47,903 nt of DNA from JAVBQL01 sp031549085 (GTDB taxonomy: Bacteria > Spirochaetota > GWE2-31-10 > MWDO01), in the NCBI GenBank assembly GCA_031549085.1, contig JAVBQL010000004.1, positions 1 to 47,903 on the forward strand, in the 5' to 3' direction. The translations under genes were made by a program, and so were the position numbers. Of this stretch, positions 16,908 through 25,928 are shown one piece after another (positions within the stretch are counted from its first letter, which is position 1; each line of letters begins with the position of its first letter). The notes below the pieces were generated by a model, which did not search any database, was not told the DNA's origin, and saw nothing but the letters and a program-made list of their open reading frames with translations.

Positions 16908-17303
16908 ATGGAAAAAAATGTAATCAATATTTCTTCTGCTTTCTATGTTGAGGGCGGTAAACTTTTAGTAGTAAAGGATAATTCTGGGAAATGGTCTTTT
17001 CCAGAAGTAAAACTTGATGCTGATGATAAGTTTGATGATGCTCTAGTTAAAGGCTTTAATGACTATTTTAAAGTGTCTGTGAACATAATAGAAGAGGTTG
17101 GGAGTATCGAATTTACTAAAGAGAATGATGTTTATATAGTTATGTTTTTGTACATAAAAGGTGAGGGGGCTTCAATCTCATCTGCCTCATTTCAGGAGAT
17201 AAAGTTTGTCTCTTTTTCAGAACTATCATCTTTGGGTTTGATTGATACAGATGATCTTTTTGTAAAAAAATATGCAGATACCATAAAGAAATATGTTGGT
17301 TAA
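16908..17303 (+). CDS. NUDIX-fold protein with a degenerate NUDIX box
   Basis: A 131-residue protein. The opening strand pattern (VINISSAFYVEGGKLLVVKD) and the following GKWSFPEVKLD look like the start of a NUDIX hydrolase, where GxWxxPGG normally leads into the box. At the box position, however, the sequence is LDADDKFDDALVKGFNDYFKVSV: the REx2EE core that binds the catalytic metal is absent. It is therefore probably a non-catalytic NUDIX-fold protein, perhaps a ligand sensor. ATG 16908 is preferred over ATG 16896 because AAGGATGAG lies seven bases upstream. A perfect palindrome sits just in front and may control it. The MATE gene follows after 148 bases. Confidence 0.6.
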   Translation: MEKNVINISSAFYVEGGKLLVVKDNSGKWSFPEVKLDADDKFDDALVKGFNDYFKVSVNIIEEVGSIEFTKENDVYIVMFLYIKGEGASISSASFQEIKFVSFSELSSLGLIDTDDLFVKKYADTIKKYVG

Positions 17304-17451
17304 TCCATCTATTCCTATTTATATATTCTTAATATAGTTAAACTTTATTTTTTTTAGTTTATAAAACTATATTCTTGCATTTGTTCTTTAGTCTCTTGTT
17401 TTAATTTTATTATTCTATTATAAAGAGCTACATTTAAGGGAAATTACTAAA

Positions 17452-18861
17452 ATGGCAAAAAATAGTACTAGCAATGCTGGTCGAGATCTAACAGTTGGAA
17501 GTATACCTAAACACCTATTCAATTTTTTTCTACCAATGCTTCTTGGAAATTTTATTAACACACTATATAATATAGTAGATACAATGTGGGTTGGTAAAAT
17601 TGTAGGTCATAATGCTGTCGGTGCCACAGGGGTAAGTTTTCCTGTTATGTTTATGCTTATTGCTGTTGCTAATGGTGCAACAATCGCAACCACTATTCTT
17701 GTCTCTCAATATTTTGGTGCGAAAAATTATGAGATGGTAAAAAAGACTGTTAATAACTCATTTATTATAGCAATCGTTTTAAGTATAATAATAATGGCAA
17801 TTGGTATATCATGCAGTGGATTTATTCTTAAACTGATGAATACACCTGAAGAGATATTTGATCTTGCTAAAGGATACTTAAGGATATCTCTATATGGATT
17901 TGGTTTTCAATATCTCTCATTTTTAATAATGTCTATATTGAGGGGTATAGGTGATACTGTGACTCCACTTCTTTTTATGACCTTTGGTGCTGTTCTTAAT
18001 GGTATTCTTGATCCATTTTTTATCATTGGTATAGGACCAATTCCAGAGATGGGACTTAATGGTGCAGCGTGGGCATCTTTTGTCTCTCTATTTATCTCTC
18101 TAATATTTGGTTTTATATACTTAAGTCGCAAAGATCATATAATCCTTCCAAAACTTAAAGAGATGAAATTCGATAAAAATACATCTCTCTTAATATTTAA
18201 AATTGGATTTCCATCAATGATACAACAATCACTTGTTTCGCTTGGTGCAGCCTTTATGACTGGTCTTGTAAATGGCTTTGGTAGTTTGGCAATAGCAGCA
18301 TTTGGAGCAACGAATAGAGTAGAATCAATTGTTATGATGACTGCTATGTCCTTGTCAGCTTCGGTGGCATCACTTTCGGGTCAAAATATAGGTGCAAAAA
18401 AGTTTGAGAGGGTTAATGAAACATTCAAATGGGGATTAATTATAGGCATTATTATATCAGGGGTTCTTGTTATCCTAATACAGCTCTTTCCTCACTTTCT
18501 TATGTCTCTATTTATAAATGAAGAAGATGTTGTTGATATTGGAGTTACATACCTTAGAATTGTATCGCTTGGCTATATTATGCTTACAGTGATGTTTATA
18601 TCTAATGGTGTTATAAATGGTGCTGGAAAAACTAGAATTACTATGATATTTAGTCTTCTATCTCTATGGGTTGTTCGTGTCCCTTTGGCCTCTGTTCTCT
18701 CTAAAACAAGTTTAGGGATTACTGGCTTGTGGTGGGCATATGTTATAAGTTTCTCATTTGTAATGTGTCTAAGCTTGATCTACTACTTCTTGGGAAGATG
18801 GAAAAGAAATCTGCCTATTATAATCAATAATGATCATAACTCTGATAATTTAGTTATGTAG
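17452..18861 (+). CDS. MATE-family multidrug/cation exporter
   Basis: A 469-residue inner-membrane protein with about twelve hydrophobic helices in two homologous halves, the pattern of MATE transporters that expel drugs or metabolites in exchange for Na+ or H+. Characteristic segments are LLGNFINTLYNIVDTMWVG in the first half, with the matching helix of the second half around IGFPSMIQQSLVSLGAAF. Length fits the NorM/DinF group (about 450 residues). AAGGGAAA precedes the ATG. The coupling ion and substrate cannot be told from sequence by eye. Confidence 0.92.
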   Translation: MAKNSTSNAGRDLTVGSIPKHLFNFFLPMLLGNFINTLYNIVDTMWVGKIVGHNAVGATGVSFPVMFMLIAVANGATIATTILVSQYFGAKNYEMVKKTVNNSFIIAIVLSIIIMAIGISCSGFILKLMNTPEEIFDLAKGYLRISLYGFGFQYLSFLIMSILRGIGDTVTPLLFMTFGAVLNGILDPFFIIGIGPIPEMGLNGAAWASFVSLFISLIFGFIYLSRKDHIILPKLKEMKFDKNTSLLIFKIGFPSMIQQSLVSLGAAFMTGLVNGFGSLAIAAFGATNRVESIVMMTAMSLSASVASLSGQNIGAKKFERVNETFKWGLIIGIIISGVLVILIQLFPHFLMSLFINEEDVVDIGVTYLRIVSLGYIMLTVMFISNGVINGAGKTRITMIFSLLSLWVVRVPLASVLSKTSLGITGLWWAYVISFSFVMCLSLIYYFLGRWKRNLPIIINNDHNSDNLVM

Positions 18862-18953
18862 TTTGTTTAATATATTTAGGCTTCTTTCTAAAATTATATT
18901 TTAAAATACCAATTTTATAAATGAACTTTTAGGTTATCAACACCAAAACATTT

Positions 18954-19553
18954 CTATATTATATCATTGCTTGTGTCACTGCTCTCATCTTTTGTATTTA
19001 TCTGTTTTCTTAGTGTAGTTGAACTCATAATGTCATAAAATAATTTATCGTCAAAATCATATATAAAACATTTATCATCATCAAATTGATAGCCAATAGT
19101 GCCAATGATATTTTTCTCTTCAAATATAAGCTTTATTTTTAAGCTGAATGTGTTATCTTCAATATTTTTAGGTTTTGCAATTCTTAACTCATATGGGTCG
19201 ATAAAAGATATACCATTGAACCGCAGTATGAAGGAGTTATATGCAGAGGGTATTAGAATACTCTTTAATTCATCTAGCTTCGAATTTGAAACCAAATAAA
19301 AAAACCTCTCTGTTGTACTATATATATTATGCAATTTTGGCTCTATTGAGCTTTTTTGCACCACTTCACCAATATCAGAATCGCCAAAATTTACATATTT
19401 TCTATTTATTGGTGTCTCCCAAGATTTAGGAGAGAAGCTATCTGTATGCTCCTCATCAAGTGGAGCTTTCTCCTCTGTGCTCTCATTATTAAATTTAGAT
19501 TTGCATGAAAAGAGGAGTATGATTAGAACTATTAACATAATATATTTTTTCAT
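18954..19553 (-). CDS. Small lipoprotein of unknown function
   Basis: A 199-residue protein starting MKKYIMLIVLIILLFSCKSK, a lipoprotein signal with the cysteine at residue 17. A charged spacer rich in Glu, Asp and Ser follows, then a folded region from about residue 75 (LHNIYSTTERFFYLVSNSKL) to the end, with an Asp-rich strand pair (YQFDDDKCFIYDFDDKLFY). The family is not recognised. The ATG at 19553 is preferred to a TTG two codons upstream; neither has a clear ribosome-binding site. It is convergent with the MATE gene. Confidence 0.6.
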   Translation of the reverse strand: MKKYIMLIVLIILLFSCKSKFNNESTEEKAPLDEEHTDSFSPKSWETPINRKYVNFGDSDIGEVVQKSSIEPKLHNIYSTTERFFYLVSNSKLDELKSILIPSAYNSFILRFNGISFIDPYELRIAKPKNIEDNTFSLKIKLIFEEKNIIGTIGYQFDDDKCFIYDFDDKLFYDIMSSTTLRKQINTKDESSDTSNDII

Positions 19554-19797
19554 AATCAATTAAATATAATAAAAATTAAAATAAATCAAGGTATTATAGG
19601 CTTTTCTTAATAGCCTTTTGGTTATAAGGTTATTGGAAATAGTGATTAAAAATTGAAATTATATTGAAGTTGGTTTTTTGCAAAAATATTATATAAAAAT
19701 ATTCCTATTTAGACAATAATAGGTTATAATGCTTAGTTAACTGCACTTGTGTTTTTGAGCAGTTTTAAAATGTATTGTTGTTTTATGGTGATATCAT

Positions 19798-21492
19798 ATG
19801 TATGAGTTTATAGTAATTTTCCTTAATTTTATCTCAATGATCTCTATTATATTCCTTATTGCGAATATCTTTTTAAGAATGGATATTACTGATGTATCTT
19901 TGTACTTTGTGCTGCATCTTTTTTCACTTCTTTTATGGTCATTTATGGTTATTATTGAGGTTCTAATCTCTTTTATATTTCCTAATAATAATTTTGCATA
20001 TCCCATATCATATATTCCAACATTTTTTGTTCCAGTGTTTTTTCTACTATTAGGCACTGTGTTTATTAAAAACAATTGGAAATTTAAACCAATAAATTTG
20101 GTTCTATTTCTTGTTCCAGTGATCTCTACAGTGGCTGTTTTAACTAACAATTTTCACCATCTTTTTATTGATTTTGAAATAAGAGATGGTTTTGTTAATA
20201 CAATATATGGTCCATTTATGTATCTCAATTTGATATATTCATATTTTTGTATTGTAATGGGCATGTACTATCTTTTCTACTACTCTTCAAAAAAATCTAG
20301 CTTGTTCTCTAAACAGACTACAAATGTTATTATAGGCTCCAGTTTAATATTTTCTATCTATCTATTTTGTACTTTGATAGATTTCCATCCAATGGTTATT
20401 ACATCATCTCTATTTTTTGTAAGTGTTGTTTTCTACTATTTTTCAATAGATAGATATGATTTTTTAGATGTTGTTCCTATAAGTATGCGATCAATTATAG
20501 ATCCTATTTCTGAGTCCATTTTAGTCTTAAGTAAAAATCTAAAAATCGTGGAGTACAATGAAGCATTCCTTAGAATGCACAATATTTCTAATGAACAGAA
20601 AAAAAATAGAGAAAAATTCTTAAATACACTCTATATAAAATTGACAAGCACTGACACCAATCTTGTAGACTTGATAAATAAAGCAGCAGAAACAAAAGAT
20701 AAAGTTCATCATGAGATGACTATGTATAGCAATGGAGAAAAAAAATACTACTCTGTAGAGTTAACTCCAATATTTTATAATAATATTCATAGAGCAACTT
20801 TAATAGTATATATGGATGTGACAGACTTAAAATTAATAATAGAAGAATTAAAGGCAAAAAATAGCGAATTGGAGCTTTTCAATCTAAAATTAGAGCAGAA
20901 AAATATTGAGTTGGATAAGAAAAATGTAAAAATAGAGGATCTAAATAACATACTAACAGATCTTGCCAATTTTGATGACTTAACAGAAATTCATAATAGA
21001 AAATTTTTAAATGAATTTTATAAGACAGAACTAAAAAGAGCTCTATCTATAATGAGATACAAACCTGAAAAATCGGAGCTTGTCTATTTTGCTATAGCTA
21101 TGATAGATATAGATGATTTTAGAGCAATTAATGATAAATATGGACACCTAGTTGGAGACTATGTTTTAAAAGAGGTTGCCACAATTATTAATAATATTAT
21201 TTTCCCTAGAGACATTTTATGTAGGTTTGGCGGCGAAGAATTTGTAATAATATTTACAAACGCAGAAAAAAAGGGTATAATAGAGACTTCAAAAAGAATT
21301 CTTGAGGGGATTTCTAATTATAACTTTGTTTTATCGGGAGAGAATATTAGCTCAAAGATTACTGTTAGTATGGGGATATCATTTCTTGAATCTGACTATA
21401 TAGATGGATATGAAGAATCTCTTTTAAAAATAGCTGATGATAGATTATTGGAAGCAAAAGCTAATGGTAAAAATAGAATAGTTTATTCATAA
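19798..21492 (+). CDS. Membrane-bound diguanylate cyclase with PAS domain
   Basis: A 564-residue signalling protein that makes cyclic di-GMP from GTP. The N-terminal ~220 residues hold about seven membrane helices, like the 7TM sensor region of some histidine kinases. A PAS domain (about 230-345; ISESILVLSKNLKIVEYNEA) and a coiled coil (about 345-385) lead into a GGDEF domain (about 390-564) with DDLTEIHNRKFL, MIDIDDFRAINDKYGH and the active-site GGEEF at 478-482. The allosteric I-site arginine three residues before the D of RDILCRFGGEEF is replaced by Phe, so product inhibition by the usual RxxD site is not expected. It is encoded as a single gene with a 238-base leader containing no recognised riboswitch. 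Confidence 0.9.
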   Translation: MYEFIVIFLNFISMISIIFLIANIFLRMDITDVSLYFVLHLFSLLLWSFMVIIEVLISFIFPNNNFAYPISYIPTFFVPVFFLLLGTVFIKNNWKFKPINLVLFLVPVISTVAVLTNNFHHLFIDFEIRDGFVNTIYGPFMYLNLIYSYFCIVMGMYYLFYYSSKKSSLFSKQTTNVIIGSSLIFSIYLFCTLIDFHPMVITSSLFFVSVVFYYFSIDRYDFLDVVPISMRSIIDPISESILVLSKNLKIVEYNEAFLRMHNISNEQKKNREKFLNTLYIKLTSTDTNLVDLINKAAETKDKVHHEMTMYSNGEKKYYSVELTPIFYNNIHRATLIVYMDVTDLKLIIEELKAKNSELELFNLKLEQKNIELDKKNVKIEDLNNILTDLANFDDLTEIHNRKFLNEFYKTELKRALSIMRYKPEKSELVYFAIAMIDIDDFRAINDKYGHLVGDYVLKEVATIINNIIFPRDILCRFGGEEFVIIFTNAEKKGIIETSKRILEGISNYNFVLSGENISSKITVSMGISFLESDYIDGYEESLLKIADDRLLEAKANGKNRIVYS

Positions 21493-21567
21493 AATTGCTT
21501 ATTTTGTTTTTATCAAATTATTATATTTAGCATTTATTATTTTTTATAAAAAAATAGGGAGTTTTTT

Positions 21568-22362
21568 ATGTTTACATTTGAGTCTTTAAATAATCTTTCT
21601 ATGAAAGAGCTTGAGAAAATTGCTTTGGAAAATAATATCACAAATATAGAAGAGATTACTTCTAAAAACGATCTTATTATTCTAATACTTAGGATAATTA
21701 AACTTAAAGAAATTGAAGGTGAAAAGCAGAAAGACCTACATGTCAACTACTCCAGTAGTATGCTAAATAAGACAAATGAAGAGAAAAAAGACTACTTTAT
21801 AGATAAATTTACTGAAAATATTCCAAATCTTCCCGGTTCTTATGATAAAAATAGGCTTGTTTTTATGATAAGAGATCCTTTCTGGGGTTTTGTCTACTGG
21901 GATTTCAATCATGCTCTAGTTAATGAACATAATCTAAATAATATAGATAAGATATTAAGAGTTTATGATATTACTGATAATAACAGCTTATACTATTTTG
22001 ATATAAAAGTTAATAATGATGCTTCAAATTGGTATATAGAGTTTCCAAAATCAAACAGCGCCTATGTTGTAGAGCTTGGATATATCAAAGATAATCAATT
22101 TGTGAAACTTTTAAGATCCAATATTGGTAGAGCTCCAAGGTCAGAGATGTCAGATCAATTTGATGAGGAGTGGATGTCAAATGATGAGACCTATGTAAAA
22201 ATCCTTAAAGCCAGTGGAGTTGATAAGTTATTCCAACAAATAGGAAGCCAAGAGTTGATAAAATTTTTAGCAACTAATAATACAGAGAACCCTGTAATGT
22301 CTGGATTTTTTGCATCTTCATCTTTTATAAATGCAAATTCCAGTAGAAATTTTAATAAATAA
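21568..22362 (+). CDS. DUF4912 protein with N-terminal Rho_N/SAP-like motif
   Basis: A 264-residue soluble protein. Residues about 4-45 (LNNLSMKELEKIALEN and SKNDLIILILRI) look like a helix-extended-helix Rho_N/SAP-type motif. Residues about 85-200 carry the DUF4912 pattern, with IRDPFWGFVYWDFNH and WYIEFPKSNSAYVVELGY. The biochemical role of DUF4912 is unknown; the central domain resembles a carbohydrate-binding beta-sandwich, and the gene lies just before a GH57 glucan branching enzyme. This supports, but does not prove, a role in glycogen-like polysaccharide metabolism. The ATG is preceded by ATAGGGAG. The gap to the GH57 gene is 79 bases. Confidence 0.75.
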   Translation: MFTFESLNNLSMKELEKIALENNITNIEEITSKNDLIILILRIIKLKEIEGEKQKDLHVNYSSSMLNKTNEEKKDYFIDKFTENIPNLPGSYDKNRLVFMIRDPFWGFVYWDFNHALVNEHNLNNIDKILRVYDITDNNSLYYFDIKVNNDASNWYIEFPKSNSAYVVELGYIKDNQFVKLLRSNIGRAPRSEMSDQFDEEWMSNDETYVKILKASGVDKLFQQIGSQELIKFLATNNTENPVMSGFFASSSFINANSSRNFNK

Positions 22363-22441
22363 TTATTATAATAGAGCAAAGAGTATTAAAAAAAGATTTA
22401 TAACTGTTTTAAGAAACTAAAATAATAAAAGAGGTAATTAA

Positions 22442-24052
22442 ATGGCAAAAGGTTTTTTATGTTTACAACTACATGCTCATTTACCATTTATCAGACATCC
22501 TGAATATGAGACTTTTATGGAAGAGGATTGGTTCTATGAGGCTATTATAGAGACATATATTCCTCTCTTGGAAGTGTATGAGAGATTGGTGAATGAAAAC
22601 ATAGACTTTAGAGTTACCATGTCGATAACGCCTCCACTATGTGAAATGTTTTGTGATCCTTTTTTACAGGATAGATTTATAAAAAAATTGGATAAGCTTA
22701 TAGAGCTATCTGGAAAAGAGCTTGATAGAACCAAAAATACAGAGTTTTATGATACTGCTCTTATGTACCATGCAAACTTAACCTCTTGTAAAAATACATT
22801 TTTTAAATATAATAAAAATCTAATTAATGGATTTAAAAAATTTCAAGATTTAGGCAAATTAGAGATAATTACATGTGGTGCAACACATGGCTTTATGCCT
22901 TTAATGGAAGTAAATAAGAATGGAACAAATGCACAAATAGAGGTGGCTGTAAAAAATTATCATAAACATTTTGGAAAATTTCCAAATGGCATATGGAATT
23001 CAGAGTCTGCCTACTATCCGGGTTTAGAAGATTGGCTTAAAAAGTGGGGTATAAAATTCTTTTTTGTTGATACCCATGGTATCTTGTATGCTGAGAAGAG
23101 ACCAAAATATGGTATCTTTGCTCCTCTCTATTGTAAGAATGGGGTTGCTGCCTTTGGTCGTGATGTTGAGTCTAGCAAACAGGTTTGGTCAGCGGAAGAG
23201 GGATATCCTGGAGATGCAGACTATAGAGAATTCTATAGAGATATAGGATTCGATCTACCTATGGACTATGTAGATGAGTATCTGCATGTGAAAGGTATCA
23301 GAATGATGACTGGTTTTAAATACTATCGTATAACTGGACGCAATGTAGATAAGCAGCCATACAACCATGAGTGGGCGATGAATAAAGTAAAGAGTCATGC
23401 AGCAAACTTTAGATTTAATAGAGAGAAACAGGTAGAATATCTATCTGGCATAATGGATAGACCGCCTATTATTATAGCTCCATATGATGCAGAGCTATTT
23501 GGACACTGGTGGTATGAGGGTCCAGAGTTTATATACAATCTATGTAAAGAGATTGCATCATCAGAGACCTTGGATATGATAACTCCAAGTGAGTATTTAA
23601 AGCTATACCCTGTTAACCAAGTTTCAACCCCATCTATGTCAAGCTGGGGAAATAATGGTTATATGCAGGTATGGTTAAATCAATCTAATGATTGGGTATA
23701 TAAACATTATCATGAATGTATGGATAGAATGGTTGAGATGTCAAATAGATATGCTGATACATCAGACCCTAAAATTAGAAGAACGCTGAACCAGATGGCA
23801 AGGGAGCTATTAATTGCTCAAACTTCGTGCTGGGCATTTATAATTACAACAAATACAACGGTTGAATATGCCTTAAAAAAGATAAAACTTCATCTTGATA
23901 GATTTTTAAAGCTCTATGATATGATGAATAACAATAATATTGATGAGGTATATTTGAATGAGTGTGAGTATAGAGATTCTATCTTCCAAGAGATAGATTA
24001 TATGGCATATTCAGATGAGCATACACTTCATCATAGCTTAAAAACAAGATAG
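22442..24052 (+). CDS. GH57 family 1,4-alpha-glucan branching enzyme
   Basis: A 536-residue cytoplasmic enzyme of glycoside hydrolase family 57 (DUF1957-containing type), which creates alpha-1,6 branches in glycogen. Family signatures are LQLHAHLPFIRHPE at the N-terminus, GATHGFMPLM at 146-155, the nucleophile region GIWNSESAYYPG with E188, and APYDAELFGHWW with the acid/base D349. The C-terminal helical part (QMARELLIAQTSCWAFI) is typical of the branching-enzyme group, and the length fits the bacterial type (about 520-540). AGAGG lies before the ATG. The MEMO-like gene follows after eight bases, so the two are co-transcribed. Amylase-type activity is the main alternative. Confidence 0.9.
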   Translation: MAKGFLCLQLHAHLPFIRHPEYETFMEEDWFYEAIIETYIPLLEVYERLVNENIDFRVTMSITPPLCEMFCDPFLQDRFIKKLDKLIELSGKELDRTKNTEFYDTALMYHANLTSCKNTFFKYNKNLINGFKKFQDLGKLEIITCGATHGFMPLMEVNKNGTNAQIEVAVKNYHKHFGKFPNGIWNSESAYYPGLEDWLKKWGIKFFFVDTHGILYAEKRPKYGIFAPLYCKNGVAAFGRDVESSKQVWSAEEGYPGDADYREFYRDIGFDLPMDYVDEYLHVKGIRMMTGFKYYRITGRNVDKQPYNHEWAMNKVKSHAANFRFNREKQVEYLSGIMDRPPIIIAPYDAELFGHWWYEGPEFIYNLCKEIASSETLDMITPSEYLKLYPVNQVSTPSMSSWGNNGYMQVWLNQSNDWVYKHYHECMDRMVEMSNRYADTSDPKIRRTLNQMARELLIAQTSCWAFIITTNTTVEYALKKIKLHLDRFLKLYDMMNNNNIDEVYLNECEYRDSIFQEIDYMAYSDEHTLHHSLKTR

Positions 24053-24060
24053 GGTAAAAG

Positions 24061-24891
24061 ATGAGTAGCAGAGAGTATTTATATGCAGGCATATACTACC
24101 CAAATGAGAAAGAGGTATTATCTAAATATGTAAATGATAGTGTCTCTTTATACAAAAACAAGAAGGTTAACTATCCATTTGCTATAGTCGCTCCTACTAC
24201 CGACTATAGCAGTGCGAGAAGAGCCTTTGGTATGTCATATTCTCAACTGCTCGATGAAAAATATGATACTGCCATCATTATATCACCTATACATAAAATC
24301 GCTTTTGATGGCATTGCTTTGGCTGATTTTGATTCTTATACAACACCACTTGGAAGCTCTTTGGTTGACAGAGAGGCAAATGAGATAATAGTAAGCTGTG
24401 ACAAAGAGTTTATAACATACAATAATGATTATCATAGTAGAGAGCATAGTGTAGAGCTGCAACTTCCATTCATTCAATCCATTCTTGGATTTAATACAAA
24501 AATTGTACCTATTATAATGGGAAAAACCAATACAAAGTTCACTATAATGCTCGCAAAAGCTCTCTCCACCCTTCTATCCAAAAGTGAAGATAAAAAAATA
24601 CTGATAGTAGTTGCAATGAATCTATCAACAGGAGTTCCTCTTCCAAAGCTAGTAGAGAAAGATAATAAGTTTGTTGAGGTCTTCTCTAAACTAAATATAG
24701 ATCACTTCAGTGAACAACTATCTATTGGTACAATAGAGGCTTTTGGATCTGGTGGATTGATAGCTGTTTTAAGATTAATAAACGATCTATCTTTAGATAA
24801 AATAAAGATTCTAGACCTATCAAACTCCTCTGTCTTTGGTGAAGATAATAACAAAGTTAATGGCTATGTATCCATTGCGATAGACAGATAG
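24061..24891 (+). CDS. MEMO-family (AmmeMemoRadiSam protein B) protein, ligands altered
   Basis: A 276-residue protein of the MEMO fold, related to extradiol dioxygenases. Matches are IISPIHKIAFDGIALADFD, YTTPLGSSLVDREA and SREHSVELQLPFIQSILG. At the first motif, usually PHAGY with a metal-binding His, it reads APTTDYSSARRA. At the later SSDLSHY position it reads AMNLSTG. The SPxH and EHSxELQLPF histidines remain. Some family metal or substrate residues are therefore missing, and activity may differ or be lost. It is tightly linked to the GH57 gene; no radical-SAM or AMMECR1 partner lies next to it, unlike the usual three-gene AmmeMemoRadiSam set. The function is unknown. Confidence 0.75.
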   Translation: MSSREYLYAGIYYPNEKEVLSKYVNDSVSLYKNKKVNYPFAIVAPTTDYSSARRAFGMSYSQLLDEKYDTAIIISPIHKIAFDGIALADFDSYTTPLGSSLVDREANEIIVSCDKEFITYNNDYHSREHSVELQLPFIQSILGFNTKIVPIIMGKTNTKFTIMLAKALSTLLSKSEDKKILIVVAMNLSTGVPLPKLVEKDNKFVEVFSKLNIDHFSEQLSIGTIEAFGSGGLIAVLRLINDLSLDKIKILDLSNSSVFGEDNNKVNGYVSIAIDR

Positions 24892-24930
24892 TCTCATTCT
24901 AATTCGGATCTCTATTATAGAGACTAAAGA

Positions 24931-24967
24931 ATATAGTTCTCTCTATTAACAATGAAGAGAACTATAT
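24931..24967. terminator. Possible bidirectional terminator between convergent genes
   Basis: ATATAGTTCTCT (24931-24942) and AGAGAACTATAT (24956-24967) form a perfect 12-bp stem with a 13-base loop between the MEMO-like gene and the convergent minus-strand gene. The T run on either strand is weak. A smaller repeat, TCTCTA/TAGAGA, lies just upstream. Confidence 0.5.
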
Positions 24968-24995
24968 AAAATTGATTATTCCAAATAGTTTGACT

Positions 24996-25574
24996 CTATT
25001 TACCTGCTCTTTTCTCAAAACTTAATTCTAGATCCGTTAGTGTTTTTTTGTAATAATCATCACTCATTTCATGCTTCTTGCAGTAATCAATATCGCTTTC
25101 CAGAATCTTTTTTCTTTTATTAAAAATAAAACCTGGCATATCTATACCATTACTGATTCGCAAAATTCTTAATACACTATTTTTTGGATCGCTATTAACA
25201 GTATCATCAATTATTTGAAATCCTTTATTCAATAGCGAAAAACTCATTTTTTCACCTGCATATATTGTTAATGCAGAACCATAATATCCCCTTACTACGC
25301 TGTTATCACTCATTTTCAAAGATTGCTCCAGATTATTCATGGCTGGAAGAGCATTCTTTTTTGTTATTCTTGCTAGTTGATGATATAGTATTCCAATCTC
25401 TGCATAATTTTCTGCATTTTTTTCTTTTTTTAATTTTTCTGTTAATTCATTAATTTGAACATTTAGTTCTGGCTTCTCCATTGAGTTGACTTTTTCAAGC
25501 CAATCATAATCTAGGGAGTATACTGCAATTGCTGCCAAGATAAAAACTATAATCAAAAAGTCTTTTTTAAACAT
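24996..25574 (-). CDS. Exported helical-repeat (TPR-like) protein
   Basis: A 192-residue protein with a signal peptide (MFKKDFLIIVFILAAIAVYS, probable cleavage before LDYDW). The mature protein is almost wholly helical with paired-helix spacing and TPR-like features (AENYAEIGILYHQLAR, then NNLEQSLKMSDNSVVRGYYG and FQIIDDTVNSDPKNSVLRI), but no full consensus TPR can be asserted. The role is unknown; such proteins are usually periplasmic scaffolds. The start is fixed by GGAGGAAC before the ATG. It is divergent from the V-type ATPase operon, with 354 bases between. Confidence 0.6.
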   Translation of the reverse strand: MFKKDFLIIVFILAAIAVYSLDYDWLEKVNSMEKPELNVQINELTEKLKKEKNAENYAEIGILYHQLARITKKNALPAMNNLEQSLKMSDNSVVRGYYGSALTIYAGEKMSFSLLNKGFQIIDDTVNSDPKNSVLRILRISNGIDMPGFIFNKRKKILESDIDYCKKHEMSDDYYKKTLTDLELSFEKRAGK

Positions 25575-25928
25575 AGTTCCTCCGTTTTTTTAACAAAAGC
25601 TAAATATAATATAATCTATTTTTTATAAATATCAACTATTATCATATATTACTCTTTCAAAATTGACTTAAAAATATATGGTTTTTAATTTTATAGAGAA
25701 TAAAATATTTCCTTTTAATAATCATCTTAAATATTAAAAAACATTAAAAGTAGTAATTATCATCACAATTTTTTCTTTAAATAAAGAGAAAAAAATCAAA
25801 AAAAGTAAATATGGAAAGAAATAAAAAAATTGTTTGATTATTTTAAAATAATATCATATCCTATAATCTAACATAATCTTTCGTGTTTTTAATTTTATTT
25901 TTAATAAGGAAAGGGGTATATATATTTT
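25575..25928. other. AT-rich divergent intergenic region before the V-type ATPase operon
   Basis: No gene or RNA is apparent. A TATAAT at 25862-25867, about 62 bases before the first ATPase start codon, is a possible -10, but no good -35 lies 16-18 bases upstream. TTGACT at 25663-25668 could be the -35 of a second promoter. AAGGAAAGGGG at about 25907-25917 may serve as the ribosome-binding site, although it is rather far from the ATG. Confidence 0.4.

Noticed and set aside
19731..19797. Possible cyclic di-GMP riboswitch in the leader of the diguanylate cyclase gene.
   Set aside because: Only a 6-bp stem (AACTGC/GCAGTT) is present; none of the conserved class I or II riboswitch core sequences is visible.
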